From Durusdinium trenchii (Eukaryota > Sar > Dinophyceae > Suessiales > Symbiodiniaceae): a stretch of 64,000 nt of DNA. A program made the position numbers and the translations under genes. The first letter of the stretch is position 1. Every line of letters begins with the position of its first letter. The stretch spans positions 1,021,945 through 1,085,944 of the forward strand of contig CAXAMN010004002.1 in assembly GCA_963970005.1 (NCBI GenBank), in the 5' to 3' direction. Below, piece by piece: positions 36,901 to 48,900 of the stretch. The notes below the pieces were generated by a model that was not told where the DNA came from, did not search any database, and worked only from the letters and a program-made list of their open reading frames with translations.

Positions 36901-39900
36901 CGGGTCATGCAATGATTGGTGCCTTTCGGACGCTGCCAGCAACCAAAGAGTTGACGAAAAGACTTAGCCTACACCAGACCATCAGCGGTGCACTAGCCCT
37001 GCAGTTGAGGGGATGAGAGAGGGTGACTGCAAAACTACAGCCAGACCATGATTGATTCAGCATGTCAGTGAATCTTCCCCCCCGCGAAGCCTGCACGGCT
37101 GCACGACTCAGGAAGCAGGAGGAAGGCTTCCTCCGGGGTGAAAAGCACCTTCCGCAGCCCGGCGACCAAGTGGTGGAGCAGCCCACCTGGCAGCCCACAC
37201 GGACGTTGCATCCGAAGAAGAAGGAGTGGAAGGCCCGGTGGGTCGATGAGCAGAGGAGGGACGAGACCCACCAGGGGGTCTCAGCTTTGTTGGTCTCAGC
37301 TTTGTTTATGCCCACGTGGCCAGTGTATGCGCTGGTTGAATCTTTTATATTCATCAGTTCCACAGAAGATGAGCGCAAAGAGGCAGTTTTTTTCGTGGAA
37401 ACCAACTCTATGGTGGAGGCACTGATGTTTGATGGAAAATTAACTTGATTTAACTTGTAAACATGCAGACCCAGAACAAATGTACAAAATCGCACGATCA
37501 TCATTAATGTCATGCGAGCATAATATACTCCCATGTGTAGCGGGACCACCAACCCTAGGGATCCAAATACCTCAGAAGATGATGTGTTCGACACTGTTAT
37601 GTAGGTGTGGAGGGTCCAGTCGTACCGAACCTGAGGTACGGTACAACTGGATCCCTAGGGCCCTAGGGCAACAAAACATGCCAGACATATGCGTGCGTCA
37701 AGGAGGCGTACGATCCCTTGAAACTCCTGGGGCTTTGCTCAAGTGGGGTGGAAGAAATGATTCTCCCCAGCCTCCAGCAAGTGTTTTTGTATATTTTTGT
37801 TTTTAATATAGAGAAATTGTGTTGGTTTATTGCCTTATTGGTTTACTTATGTTTACTATATATATATATGACATTATATGACAAAGCTGCTCGTGCATCT
37901 CGATGACTTACCACTGGACTGTTTTGGGGAACTCGATGACGTCCATGATGACACTGACTGGTTGAGCCTATGAGTGGATCTGAATTTTACTACCTACTTC
38001 AGATGGCATGGGATATTTTATTAACACAACATATACAGTATACATGGGAACTCACACATTCCGAAGTCATAACTGCCATGTGATTTGCACCCATATATCG
38101 CGACCAAAGGGATGCAACTGTTGATGAAGCAAACCCACCGATCAGACGAAGGATTTTCGGGGGACTCAGGACTTGTGACTTGGAGAGCGAGGTGAGCGAG
38201 GTGAGGTAGGTGAGCGACGAAGACCCAGTTGGGCCCCCAACATCCTGTACGTTGTCCTTTCAAACATGGAACACATGGACACCCCTGTTAGTCTCGACTT
38301 CTTCCGCGGGACCCCGACAGGTGAATTACTTCTTTCGCAAGCTCCTTGGATGATTGAAACATCTGCCAGGTGGGGAAGAAAAGAAGAGACTCCTGGCGGA
38401 GATGCTACCTGTTCCAGTTTGAACATGAATCCAGCAGATCCAAACCAAGTGTTGGAGTTTCTAGGTGAACCGAGTCTCGGTCGGACTTCTTCAGTCGCCC
38501 CATCGACTGGCTCCGCAGAGGTCGCGACCAACGGGAGGTCGAATGGGCCCAGCGGGGGCGCACGGCCCAGGTTTGAATACAAGAAGATCGGAGAGTGTCT
38601 CTTTGAGCCGACCATGGACCGTGGGGAATGCCGATGTTTATGGTCGATGTTGCAGAAAAAACCGGTGCCACGGTATACTCAGTTCTCTGTCAGGTGGGCA
38701 CGGGAGTCTCTTTCCGTAGTTTCTTTCTGGTAAAGCTGGGGGTTTCTGGGAGTTGTCGGCATGGGAAGAACTGGTGTTGGAAGTCTTCAGATAGAATCCC
38801 TGCTGTCATTGTGGTCTCCTCCCACCCAGTGAACAGAGTCACGTTCCGGAACAGAGGCCGAGAGCTGAGACGGTCCGATGTGAAGAACAGTTGGTCTAAC
38901 ATGCTGCACACCATCCAGTTGCGGATGTATAGACATAGGCCCAAAAAAACGGTTCTCCCTATTGTCCAAGTCTTTGGGCTCACCCCTCCGGCTTTTCCAA
39001 CTCCAATTCACCTTCTCGGAGGATCTATTTTCAGGTGAGTATGATCCATGCTTACTTCGACCTGCTTCGATCGATACTGCTTCACCTGACCACCGGATCG
39101 AGACCGACCGGGGCGAGACCGCAGGATCTCCGCATGGGCCTCGGGATCGTGGAAGCCCTCCTGGAGCAGGGCGCCCTCGTGACCGCGCTCCACGAGCGTG
39201 ATGAGGCGAGGCCGAAAAGCCGCGTCCGTCGACGGTGGTCGGTCGGGTCGCTCCGTTTGGGGGGGGGAAGATCAACACCTCAAAGCTACTGAGGGGAACT
39301 GCCTATAGGCCTGGCACTAATGAAGCATGGGCGGACCTCTTGCACTTCAGCTCCCAGTGGTGTGGTTTGGAAACCAAGCTCCCCAGCTGTCATCGAGCTC
39401 CACCCAGCTGTCATCGATGTGCACCCAGCTCGTGGACCCCGCTTCGCCGCTTCGCTGTGGACCCCGGAAGCGCGTGTCGGACTGACCGCTCCAGGAGTTC
39501 TGCTTGATGGGCTTGAAGCCTTGGTTGCATGGGTCGGTGCGTGGGTTAACCCATGCCTGACACGGTTGAATTGGAGTTTCTGACATGGTGGGGTACTGGG
39601 TACCCTGTGTTTACCCCTATCGACCCATGAATAGATTTAAGTTTCGAACAGGGTGGGGTATTAGCACCAGATGTTATTCCTTTGGGGAAGGCAGTGCAGG
39701 CAGTGAGGGATTCATTTTCCCAATATGTTCTTCCTCATACTCACACGGCTTCTTTCGGGTGACCACTCGAAGGGGAACACAACGACGGGGTCATGCAGTG
39801 GTGCGCCAATCCGCCAAGGGGTAGAGCCTGACTCCTTGCCTCAAAGTCAATGGAGTCAGGTGACCTAAACCCTAAACCATCATAGTGAGCTATCCAGCTT

Positions 39901-42900
39901 GCTGGTGCATGCTCAGACTCCCCATGCTCCCCAAGCAGTCCCATAAGTTCAGGTTGCCTTTGGAACCTGATGTTGCCTGAGGCAGCCGGGAGGGTAAGCT
40001 GCATGTGGGTCCCATTTGCAGTCCTTTAAGACCGCCCACAGCATCCCACAACTAGCCTAGGGGGCAAGAGAAACAGGTAGAACACCAGCAGGACTCATCC
40101 TGCTGGGAAGCGGGAGGGCTTGAAGTCCAGCATCTTTCTCATTTCGGCGGCAAGAACTCCCAGGCCCCAATTCACATTATCCCTTTATTGATCCACTGCC
40201 ACCTTCTCAGAAGGTAATTGGACCCTGCAAGACTGCATCAATAGTCTCCAATCACCGTACCTCAGAAGGTACATGGATCCAAAGGGATCAATGAACCAAC
40301 TGGGCTTGCCACTGTTACAGTTCACCAATCATCCTCTCCGGCCTACGTTGTCACCGATGACCTCTTTTTGTTGACCCATCGTACTCAATCCAAGGAAGTG
40401 GTTGTGCAAAGGCTTCGCTTCTGGTGATACTGTTCAGCAGCTCCTTTTGAGCGAGGCCTTCGCTGGGAAATCGTTTTGGGTTTGATGATGTTTGATGATG
40501 TTTGCTGGTATCTCTCCAACATTCCTGGCTCCAAGCCCGTCCACTGTTCTTTCGCCAGTTTCTAGCAGATATGATATGACATATTAACTTAGACGTATAT
40601 AACACATATCACACACGCGCAGGTGATGTCAGGTGCCTTTTCTGTTTCCCCCGGGCACCGGGTCGAGCGGCGCTGGGCGCGGGTGGTAGCCCAGATACGA
40701 CGACCCATGGGACTGCCCAGACTGTGCCGATCAGTTGGGGTTGATGGAAAAGGGGTCCATGTAGACCAATTTGCCACACCTGGAGTGTTTGGGCTTTGCT
40801 TATTCAGTGGTTTTCTTTTGCTATTGTCGCTATAGGCTTCTGGATTGACCAAGGAACACGCATGAAGTGTGTTCCTTTCGCTGCATCACCTTCTCCTCAC
40901 CACACACACACACCGCTACCTTTCGCACGTTTTTCTCCGGGACGTTCTGGCGGAAAACGTCGCACGTCGCACACCCCGTTCGAGCGGCCCGCCTTCTGCA
41001 CGGCCTCCAGGTGCTGCTGACCTTGCTGGACCAGAATTCTTGCCTTTGCCCACCGAAGAGCCAGGTTTTAGTCAACGCCTTGAAGCGGATTGAAAGCAAT
41101 GTTTACAGGGAGATACTGATCCAAGAGACACTCTTTGAGACCAGTAGCCTCTCGGAAACAACAAGAGGGGGGGAGGTTAGGTGCATTGGGCATCATTAGG
41201 CGACAAGTGCCCAATCTGTCGTTTGGGCCCTCCCCCTACAGTTCAATTCGATTGTTTCATACTGGAGTCGGATTCGTTGAACAGGAACGGGAACCAGGAG
41301 GCCGGCCATCCCCAGTACGTTCATTTGGATGTTCCTGATCAGTTACTTACTTAATCTATCTTAATCTTACTTATTTTTACCTGATAGCTGGGCCTGTTTT
41401 CTCAGAATTGGTTTGAGGGATTATTTTTGACAGGAAACCCATAGGAAACCCATCATAATTGTTTGGGATGAAAGTTGCGATTTCCTTGGGCCCACCTGCA
41501 TCATTTTTGTTCTTTTCGCATCACTGACCTTCTCAGAGGGGAGTGCATCCAGCAAATCCCGACATATCCAGGTCCCACCATGAGACTGGAATAGATGATG
41601 CCCCATTGCTATCATTGACCCCCATTTTCAACCCCCCCAATGTAGGTACCGGTAAATAGACTAGTCCCATGGATGGCTCGGAATTGTTTGGGACTCGTGC
41701 TTCGTCCACTCCCATTCGGTTTGAACAGTATTTATATATATATATATATTGTATAATATATGTGTGTGTTATTTGTTTGTTTTGAACTTGAAGGTTGTGA
41801 GAACCTGGTTCAAAACATTTAGACATGTGTTGTAATCTTTTTGTGCGAAGTTGGGAATGCTAAGTGTTCTTCCGTATTCCCTGATCCTCCTTTGTCGGTG
41901 TTTTGTTCGAGACTTGGTCCGAATCTGAGGCGCGGTTGAGAGCATTTTCTTATAGACCTTTGATGGCTGTAAGCCTCTCTCCAGTTTCACCGGAGAAGAA
42001 CCGCACCTGCCGGAGAAGAACCGCACTGCCCGGCGGCCCGCTGAAAACAGCACAGCGTGCCGCAGACGGGATCATGAGGGTTGGTCATGCACTTGAAAGC
42101 AGGGAACTCTGTGATACAACCTGTTACAAGATGCCGGACCTCTTGGGATGACCATCCCCCACCATCTTGGCGCGACAAGTTGCGGAGCGCACAACACCTT
42201 CCCCCTGGCTCGGCTGGCTCAGCTGCTCCAATAGCTCGGAGACGCATCTAAGGATTGGACGATGCAAAAGATTTGCAACGAACCCTTGGATGTTCACAGC
42301 CGCCGGGCAGAACGATGGTTTCAGAACGCTTGCGATGAAGCAACAAGAAGATGCGGCGGTTGAAGCGCACCAGCACCAACAGAAACAACAACCAGGAACT
42401 CGACAACCAACAACTAACAAACGATACCTATAACAACAACAGCAACAACAACAACAAGAACAACCACAATCACGACCCATATGCGCGGGATGAATGTGTG
42501 CTGCAGCCTGGCGTACGGCGTACACAGTACTGTACATATACCATGACATTCCCTAGAAAGGCCAAACATGTGTGTTTCTCACAGTTTTCGAGGCCCTCCA
42601 ACGGAGTCGTCCCATATGATTCCCATTTGTTTGAAAGGCTCCCGGCTCCCGCATGAAGTACTCCAGCCTTCGCCTTCGGTACTTGGGACTGAGAAACCTG
42701 CGTATCAGCATGCGTGGAAAGAAAGAAATCAGCATCCCGAAGTGGGTGTTTTGCATGGTTTGGCCCCAAAGAACAAGACAACAATCACAGATCCACTGCC
42801 TAATTAGTCGTTTGACATTGTTTGACTTTGGTGTTTGCGCCGTTGTCAGAGTCAAATGGCACTGTGAACGATTTGTGCTTGCAGGTCAGGCATGGGACGA

Positions 42901-45900
42901 CATCTCAGAGGATTGCAAAGATTTTGTGCCCCCCGGCAGCATGCTGCGTCTCTTTTTGCCGCCTTGGTGTCAATGTGATCAATCAGATGTTTTGCTGACT
43001 TCTATTTTGGTCGCTTCTGGTCAAATTTCTCGTGGTTTAGTTTATGGTGTTGCCAGCCATGCACCTCCTACTTCTCCCCTTCTGCTCTTTGCTTGTTTCA
43101 GGTGTCAGCTCTTGGATCGAGATGTGTCTCACCGCCCCACTGCACGGGAGATCAGTCAGCACCGCTGGCTGGCAGAAGCGGAAGGTGCCGCGCGAAACGC
43201 CGGAGGCGGAGGTTCTAAGACACATGGCCAGGTGGTTCTAGCTTTGGAAAGGGTAGTTCGCCAAATGATCGGCAATCACACTTAATTATTCTATTGGGTA
43301 TGTATTTCTATATCATAATGATAGAAATGTATTACAATGTATTATATATACATGTGCTTCATATCAAGAAGCATTCCTTGGTTGGAGGCCACTAATCATT
43401 GAGGATTGCTTGTGCCAGTGAGACCTGTCATGTTCGGGCTGTCGCTCTTTTTCTTGATATACTTATTTTTTCGGTTTCCACCGTCACGTGACATCCACCC
43501 TCGCACAACGGTGTCACGCTTTCTTTGTCGTCCGAAGTACTGCGATCACGTCCAGGGGCAAAGAGTGAAATCAGCAAGAAAGTACTGGAAGATTTGAGGG
43601 ACTTCGGTTCAATGCACCTTTGGCAAGTGAAGCCTGCGAACCGCTCGATCGAGGTCACGAAACGGTCGACGTGGTGGGCTTCCGGAGAGGAGTTGCGGGA
43701 TGTTCTGGGCTTTTTGGGTCTTCCGCGGAATGCGGGGTGCTAGACGGACAAAGATGCCCGTTCTCTAACTTAAGTCTTCGTAGATTTTTGTTTGATAAAC
43801 AAGAAGGCGCGTCCCAGAAAGTGTGATCATCAGTTGGCCCCAAAGAAGTTCATTCTACTCGCGTCCTTATCTCCCGTTTCATGCCTCCCCCCGAGTGCAT
43901 GAGGTGCAGTGGGTCAGGTATCATGTAGACGACATCGCCACTGGTGAAAGCAAATTCGATCGGTGGGTTGCAAGATCCCATGGGTGTCTCCACCCAATCT
44001 CCGGAGTTTGGGGTCGGCTCTGGTTGTTCGTTCTGGGGTCGTTCGATGAGGAACGTCATCAAGCGAGCCGCCTTTGGCCTGATCGCCTTCTCCATGGTGG
44101 GCACTGATGACCTCAGAGACTCGGCGGGGCCCCATTTGGGCTCCAACTACCTCCGTTTCGAAGATGGGACAGGGGTGGGTGCCAGGGGAGCCTAACCACG
44201 GAACCTGAGGAGATGGGCCAGGAGCCTTAGGGGTTGTTAAGTTTATCTACCGGGATCCAGTCGTACTTGGTCAGATGGTGATGAGTTCGACACTGTTATG
44301 CAGGCGCCATTGTCGGGTCCAGTCGTACAGAACCCGAGAAGGTACGACCGGATTTTAGGGATGTGTTATTGTATATCCTTAAGGTATCTAGGCGGGTATC
44401 CCTGGCAATGTTTACCGCACAAGGTGGCTGGCACCCGGAGGTACTTGGAACCCTAGGGATTAACTTAATACACAACTACACAACTCGATATAAACTATAC
44501 ACAGCTATTCCTCCGGTCTTGATCTTAATTGCTGTATAGTGATGCCCCGAATTGGAACGTTGAGAAGGTGGTGCAGGTCCCTTTTTCATCGGAATTTCCG
44601 CTCCTGGGGACCGTTCCACAGAACATCCACTCACTGGATGGGACGAAAAAGCATCCCTTGGTGACTGCATAAATCCACAAGTCTCCAAGAAGCACGTTTG
44701 CGTTCACGAAAGGTAGCTTCAGCTATAGCTGAGTTCTTTCTGAAATGCAATACCCTGAAAGTCCAAAGACTGTATTTTGGCATCACGGAAGTACATGACA
44801 TTCCGAACTTTGTGTCACCGAAAGACCATTATATGTGTATAGTTTTTCACTCTCAGGACATGTGTATATAACTATTATAGGGCAGCCTGGGATCGCGTGC
44901 TTCAACAACACCTCCTTTGGATTTCTCCGGTTCCCGGGATGTTCTTCACTGTTTGGCCTTTTCCTGGGGGATGAGGGAGCTGCTGTTCTTCACTGTTTGT
45001 TTCGGGACTCCTCCGGTTCATGTTGCTTCCACCTGCTTTGCTTCGCGTCCGCCCGTGATGTTCTGGAATTCCTGGTGGGGGGATGCTGGGGGGATCGAAT
45101 GCGTGGCAATATCGAATGGAGACATCCGTCGTTCCCCCAGCGTTGGGATTTCATTTTAGACACCCAGCTCTCCCTGGGTATGTGAGAGCTCATCCCCTTG
45201 AGGAGATCTGGAAGTGGAGTTCAGGAAGTTGGACAAAGAAGGCCCGAGCGCCGGAAGCCGTTTTTCACACCAACGAAGAGAGGAGTGTTTTCATGGACGA
45301 CGACCGTCGGACATACCCAATTCCATGGGACCGCCTGGATCTACATGGAGGGGGCCCCATGACCTGCAACAGTTGGTGACAGATAATCTATGATAATATA
45401 TGATAATCCTCAGAAAGATGAATATATATATATATATACTTACTATATTAATGATGCATTTTGAGAGGCTTTTCATTTTTTTGAATCTGTTTAATTTTGG
45501 AGAGAGGCCATACTACTATCTAATCTAATCCATCTCAAGCGCCCACCCATCCAGATCCATCCAGTCCGCTCAGATCTGGGGATCCATGTAGAGGTCATGG
45601 ATGCACTGGTGCCATGGGCCATCGAGCGAGTATTTGGAATAGAATGACCTGAGGAGGAGACAGACTCCACAGCATCCAGCACTGCCATCCGTTTTCAAGA
45701 GGTGTACCACCCCTTTTAGCTACGGACTCATCGATCCACGGCACCATGTCGCTCCTCGCGCCGAGCTTAGACTCAGAGCGGCCCCAGAAGACCAGTTCTG
45801 GATGTCTCGGCCGCGTCGAACGTGTTCGTTCGAAGACGATGGATGACCTGCCTTGGTCCACCCGATGTCACACATCGAGTCCATGGACCGACCACAGCAA

Positions 45901-48900
45901 TGGACCGGCAGAGGTGGTTGAAGAACCCGAACGTTGGGTACCCCTGGTGACGGGTCCGAACGTTCAGGTCACTGGAGACCTCTGTAGGTATAGCAATGTG
46001 CTCTCCATGGACCGACCATTCTCGCCAGCCCCTTGGAGGAATGACTCCTCCTTTTGGAAACCCTAGGGTGCCGGCGGGCACACGCCGACCTTATTATGGT
46101 GCCCCACTGACACATGCAGCATATAATTTTAGAGGTTCCCAGATGTGTTAGTCTTTTTGGTAGCGCCATTGTTGAATTCGAGGCAACGATATATAAGTGC
46201 GCTTATCTTCAGAGCTGTACTCTTTTGAAATCGATATTCGTGGGCAATGGGAGAGATCAGGCGAACTCATAGCCACTTTGCACTTGGTTGTTTGTTGGCT
46301 AGCAAGTGGGCAGAATTTCTCAGCATAAACCTTTTGATCGAACAATCACGGAAATAGAGCCTAGCTGAGCCTATGCGGACTAGTGCCTGTTTTATCATGT
46401 TTCACGGCCTTCCACAAGTCCTATCTCATTGACTGGTTGGGGTATGTTTGGCGCAAACAGGACACCATGACATAGGCCTTATGCAAAATAACATGCAATG
46501 ACACCTATGTCACTATGTTACTTCAGATGCTAAAGCCTAAGTCATTTGCGCCCAGTATATATATATATATAATATACTGAAAAGCTTGTGTGTGGCGTAT
46601 TCTTGCGCATCCTTCTTCCCAAAGCACCCCCACAAAAGCACTGCTTCCTTCGGGGATTCTCATGCTGCCCTCGTCAAAGTGCCTCCTCCAGCTTGCGCCT
46701 TCTTCTTTCTCCTCCAGGCAGTGGAACCATCCTCAAATCTGAGTTGGCATCCGCTTTTGTTCCTTGGAACCGGATTTCGGGGACACCCCTGCGCACTAAG
46801 CACGGTGCTCCGTGCTTACCGTGGTAGACGTTCACGCGTGTGCGTGAACACGCGAGGATGCGCGAGGTGTTGGGTCGCCTGTGGTCCCCCGGAGAAGATC
46901 GGGAATCTTGGGAGAAGATTCGGAAATAGCGGTCCATCTTGGTTTTTGGGGGTATGGTTTAAGGGCCCTGACCCTTTACGACTGTTACTGTGGGGGGGCA
47001 GGGCCCAAGGTTGATCAGTCAAGACAGAGAGGAACTCGTGTCAAGATTAAAGACTCCACACTTGGTTTTGATTATGCAACTGGATCCAATGTTTCTTTAG
47101 GAGGTTGCATGCGCTATTTTTTTTAAATGTGCACTGACTTGGGCATATGACTTAACATCTCAGATGGCCACGCATGGCCACGCCTCTCATTGATGTTTTG
47201 CGCTCATCAAAATTCAGGTTGCCGGCCTTCAGTTGATCCCCGAACGTCACGCGCGTAGAGAGAGCTCCGTCGCCAGGTTCGCCAGCTGTCAATGACGGAA
47301 GCCGAAGCAAAGGCGGAACTTCGAAACGCCCGCATAAACTGCCCCGAAGGCACGCGGAATTCGCTCCAAAAAGCTGTTGGTGGTGTTGATGTGCCTGTTT
47401 GGGGGTCTTAATATATTAGACCGTCACAGTTGCATTTCTCCCTTGATGGATTCCTATCCCCTCAAGAAATGCACCTAATGATGCTTAGTTGGTATTATTC
47501 TTCACCCAACTGATTGGTTTGGAGAATCAACGACCACCTCCGTGGAAGAACTTTTGCGAAGGATGACCCCCGGTACTGGAACCCCAAACGGCCGCCACGA
47601 CCGGGGGTTGGAAGATGTGATTGGAATTGGAAGAGAACCATTTTGCAAGAAGAAATGCATGAGAGTTGTTGGATTGGTTCGTGCGTGGTTGTGGGGGTTA
47701 GTGTAGGGCCCAGGGATTTGTAAGGGATCTTGGGTCTTGGGAGGTCTATGATGTTTACATTACTGATACTGTGGATGTCGCACTTTCTCAAGGCTGAACT
47801 CAGGAAAGCTAGCTGCAGCATGCTGCAACTACCTTCCCTAGGGATCCAGTCGTACCTTCTCAGGTACGGTGATTGGAGACACTCTTATGTAGGTTTTGAT
47901 GGTCCGGTCGTACCTTCTGAGGTTTGGTACGACTGGATCCCTAAACCTTATCAGTTCGTTGTAACACCCGGAACTGGACCAATTCCGTCCACTCGTCATA
48001 GCGGGCTCTAGTGTGGGGCTCATCGTCGGGATGGTGTTCTTCTCCGACCCTGATCTTTCCTGGACAACTCAGAGAGAGAGAGAGAGAGAGGCGTCAAAGG
48101 CTTAAGTTACTGTAAGTTGTTTTCGGGTTCCTGATGGTTCCTGGTAATTTTCCAGGGAGTAACCACACCTGGCACCAAGGACTTTGTGGATCAAGCCATG
48201 TCTTCGACCAACCACTGAAAGTCTCCTGTAAAGCCACGTGTTAACCGCATGAACTCCACATGGGTTGGAGGCCACAAATCCCAGTGGGAGATGTGTAGAG
48301 TCCATTCCCAGACGCTCCATGGACTATCCATGGGACTGGCATAGGACTGCCGATCAGTCGGGGTGGTGCCAGAGGGGTCAATGTAGTCAAATTTTCCATA
48401 TACCATTATTGTATATGTAGTCATGTATATGTAGTCAAAAGTGTTTGGGATTTCTTTTCATGCCCTTTTTTTCGCACTTTCTGAAAGCATCAGCATCAGC
48501 CACTTTCTGTTCAGGCGCTGTTCGAGAAGCTGGACCTGTCAGGAGATGATGAGATCGAATACAGCGACCTGGCCACACATGGAGATGACCACTTAGCATT
48601 CCAGCAACTAACCTAAGCTACCAACCAGCCATTCAATACCATTGAACTGTAATCCAACCAAGCAACTTGGTCAAATGAACTTGATGTGGGCTGCGAACCC
48701 ACGACAGAACCCACTTGCCCTTGGCGCACTCAAACATGCGCCTACACCAGGTGAGTTCATCGCAGCGGCCAACGGAAGTCGCTACATGTGCAATGAGGCC
48801 TTAATCAAGCAGGCTGGAGGACACATGCTGCAGTAAACTGTGCTGTCAACTTTTCGAGCAGCCGGAGTTCAGAGGGGTAGAGAAGATGTTTCGGTCCCTT

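Larger units (their letters stand above)
43232..47276. other. CDPK intron region, no exon recognised
   Basis: It holds two MITE-like elements (44135 and 44252), several AT tracts (43285-43350, 45420-45450, 46555-46575) and palindromes at 46797. EF-hand 1 and the autoinhibitory helix of the CDPK should be encoded here or nearby but were not identified. Confidence 0.5.

Noticed and set aside
38570..38605. [11 protein letters not shown] as the missing UTP15 KFxYxxALD exon.
   Set aside because: FEYKK is suggestive, but the following residues do not match the ALDxxL pattern and the phase from 37232 does not fit.
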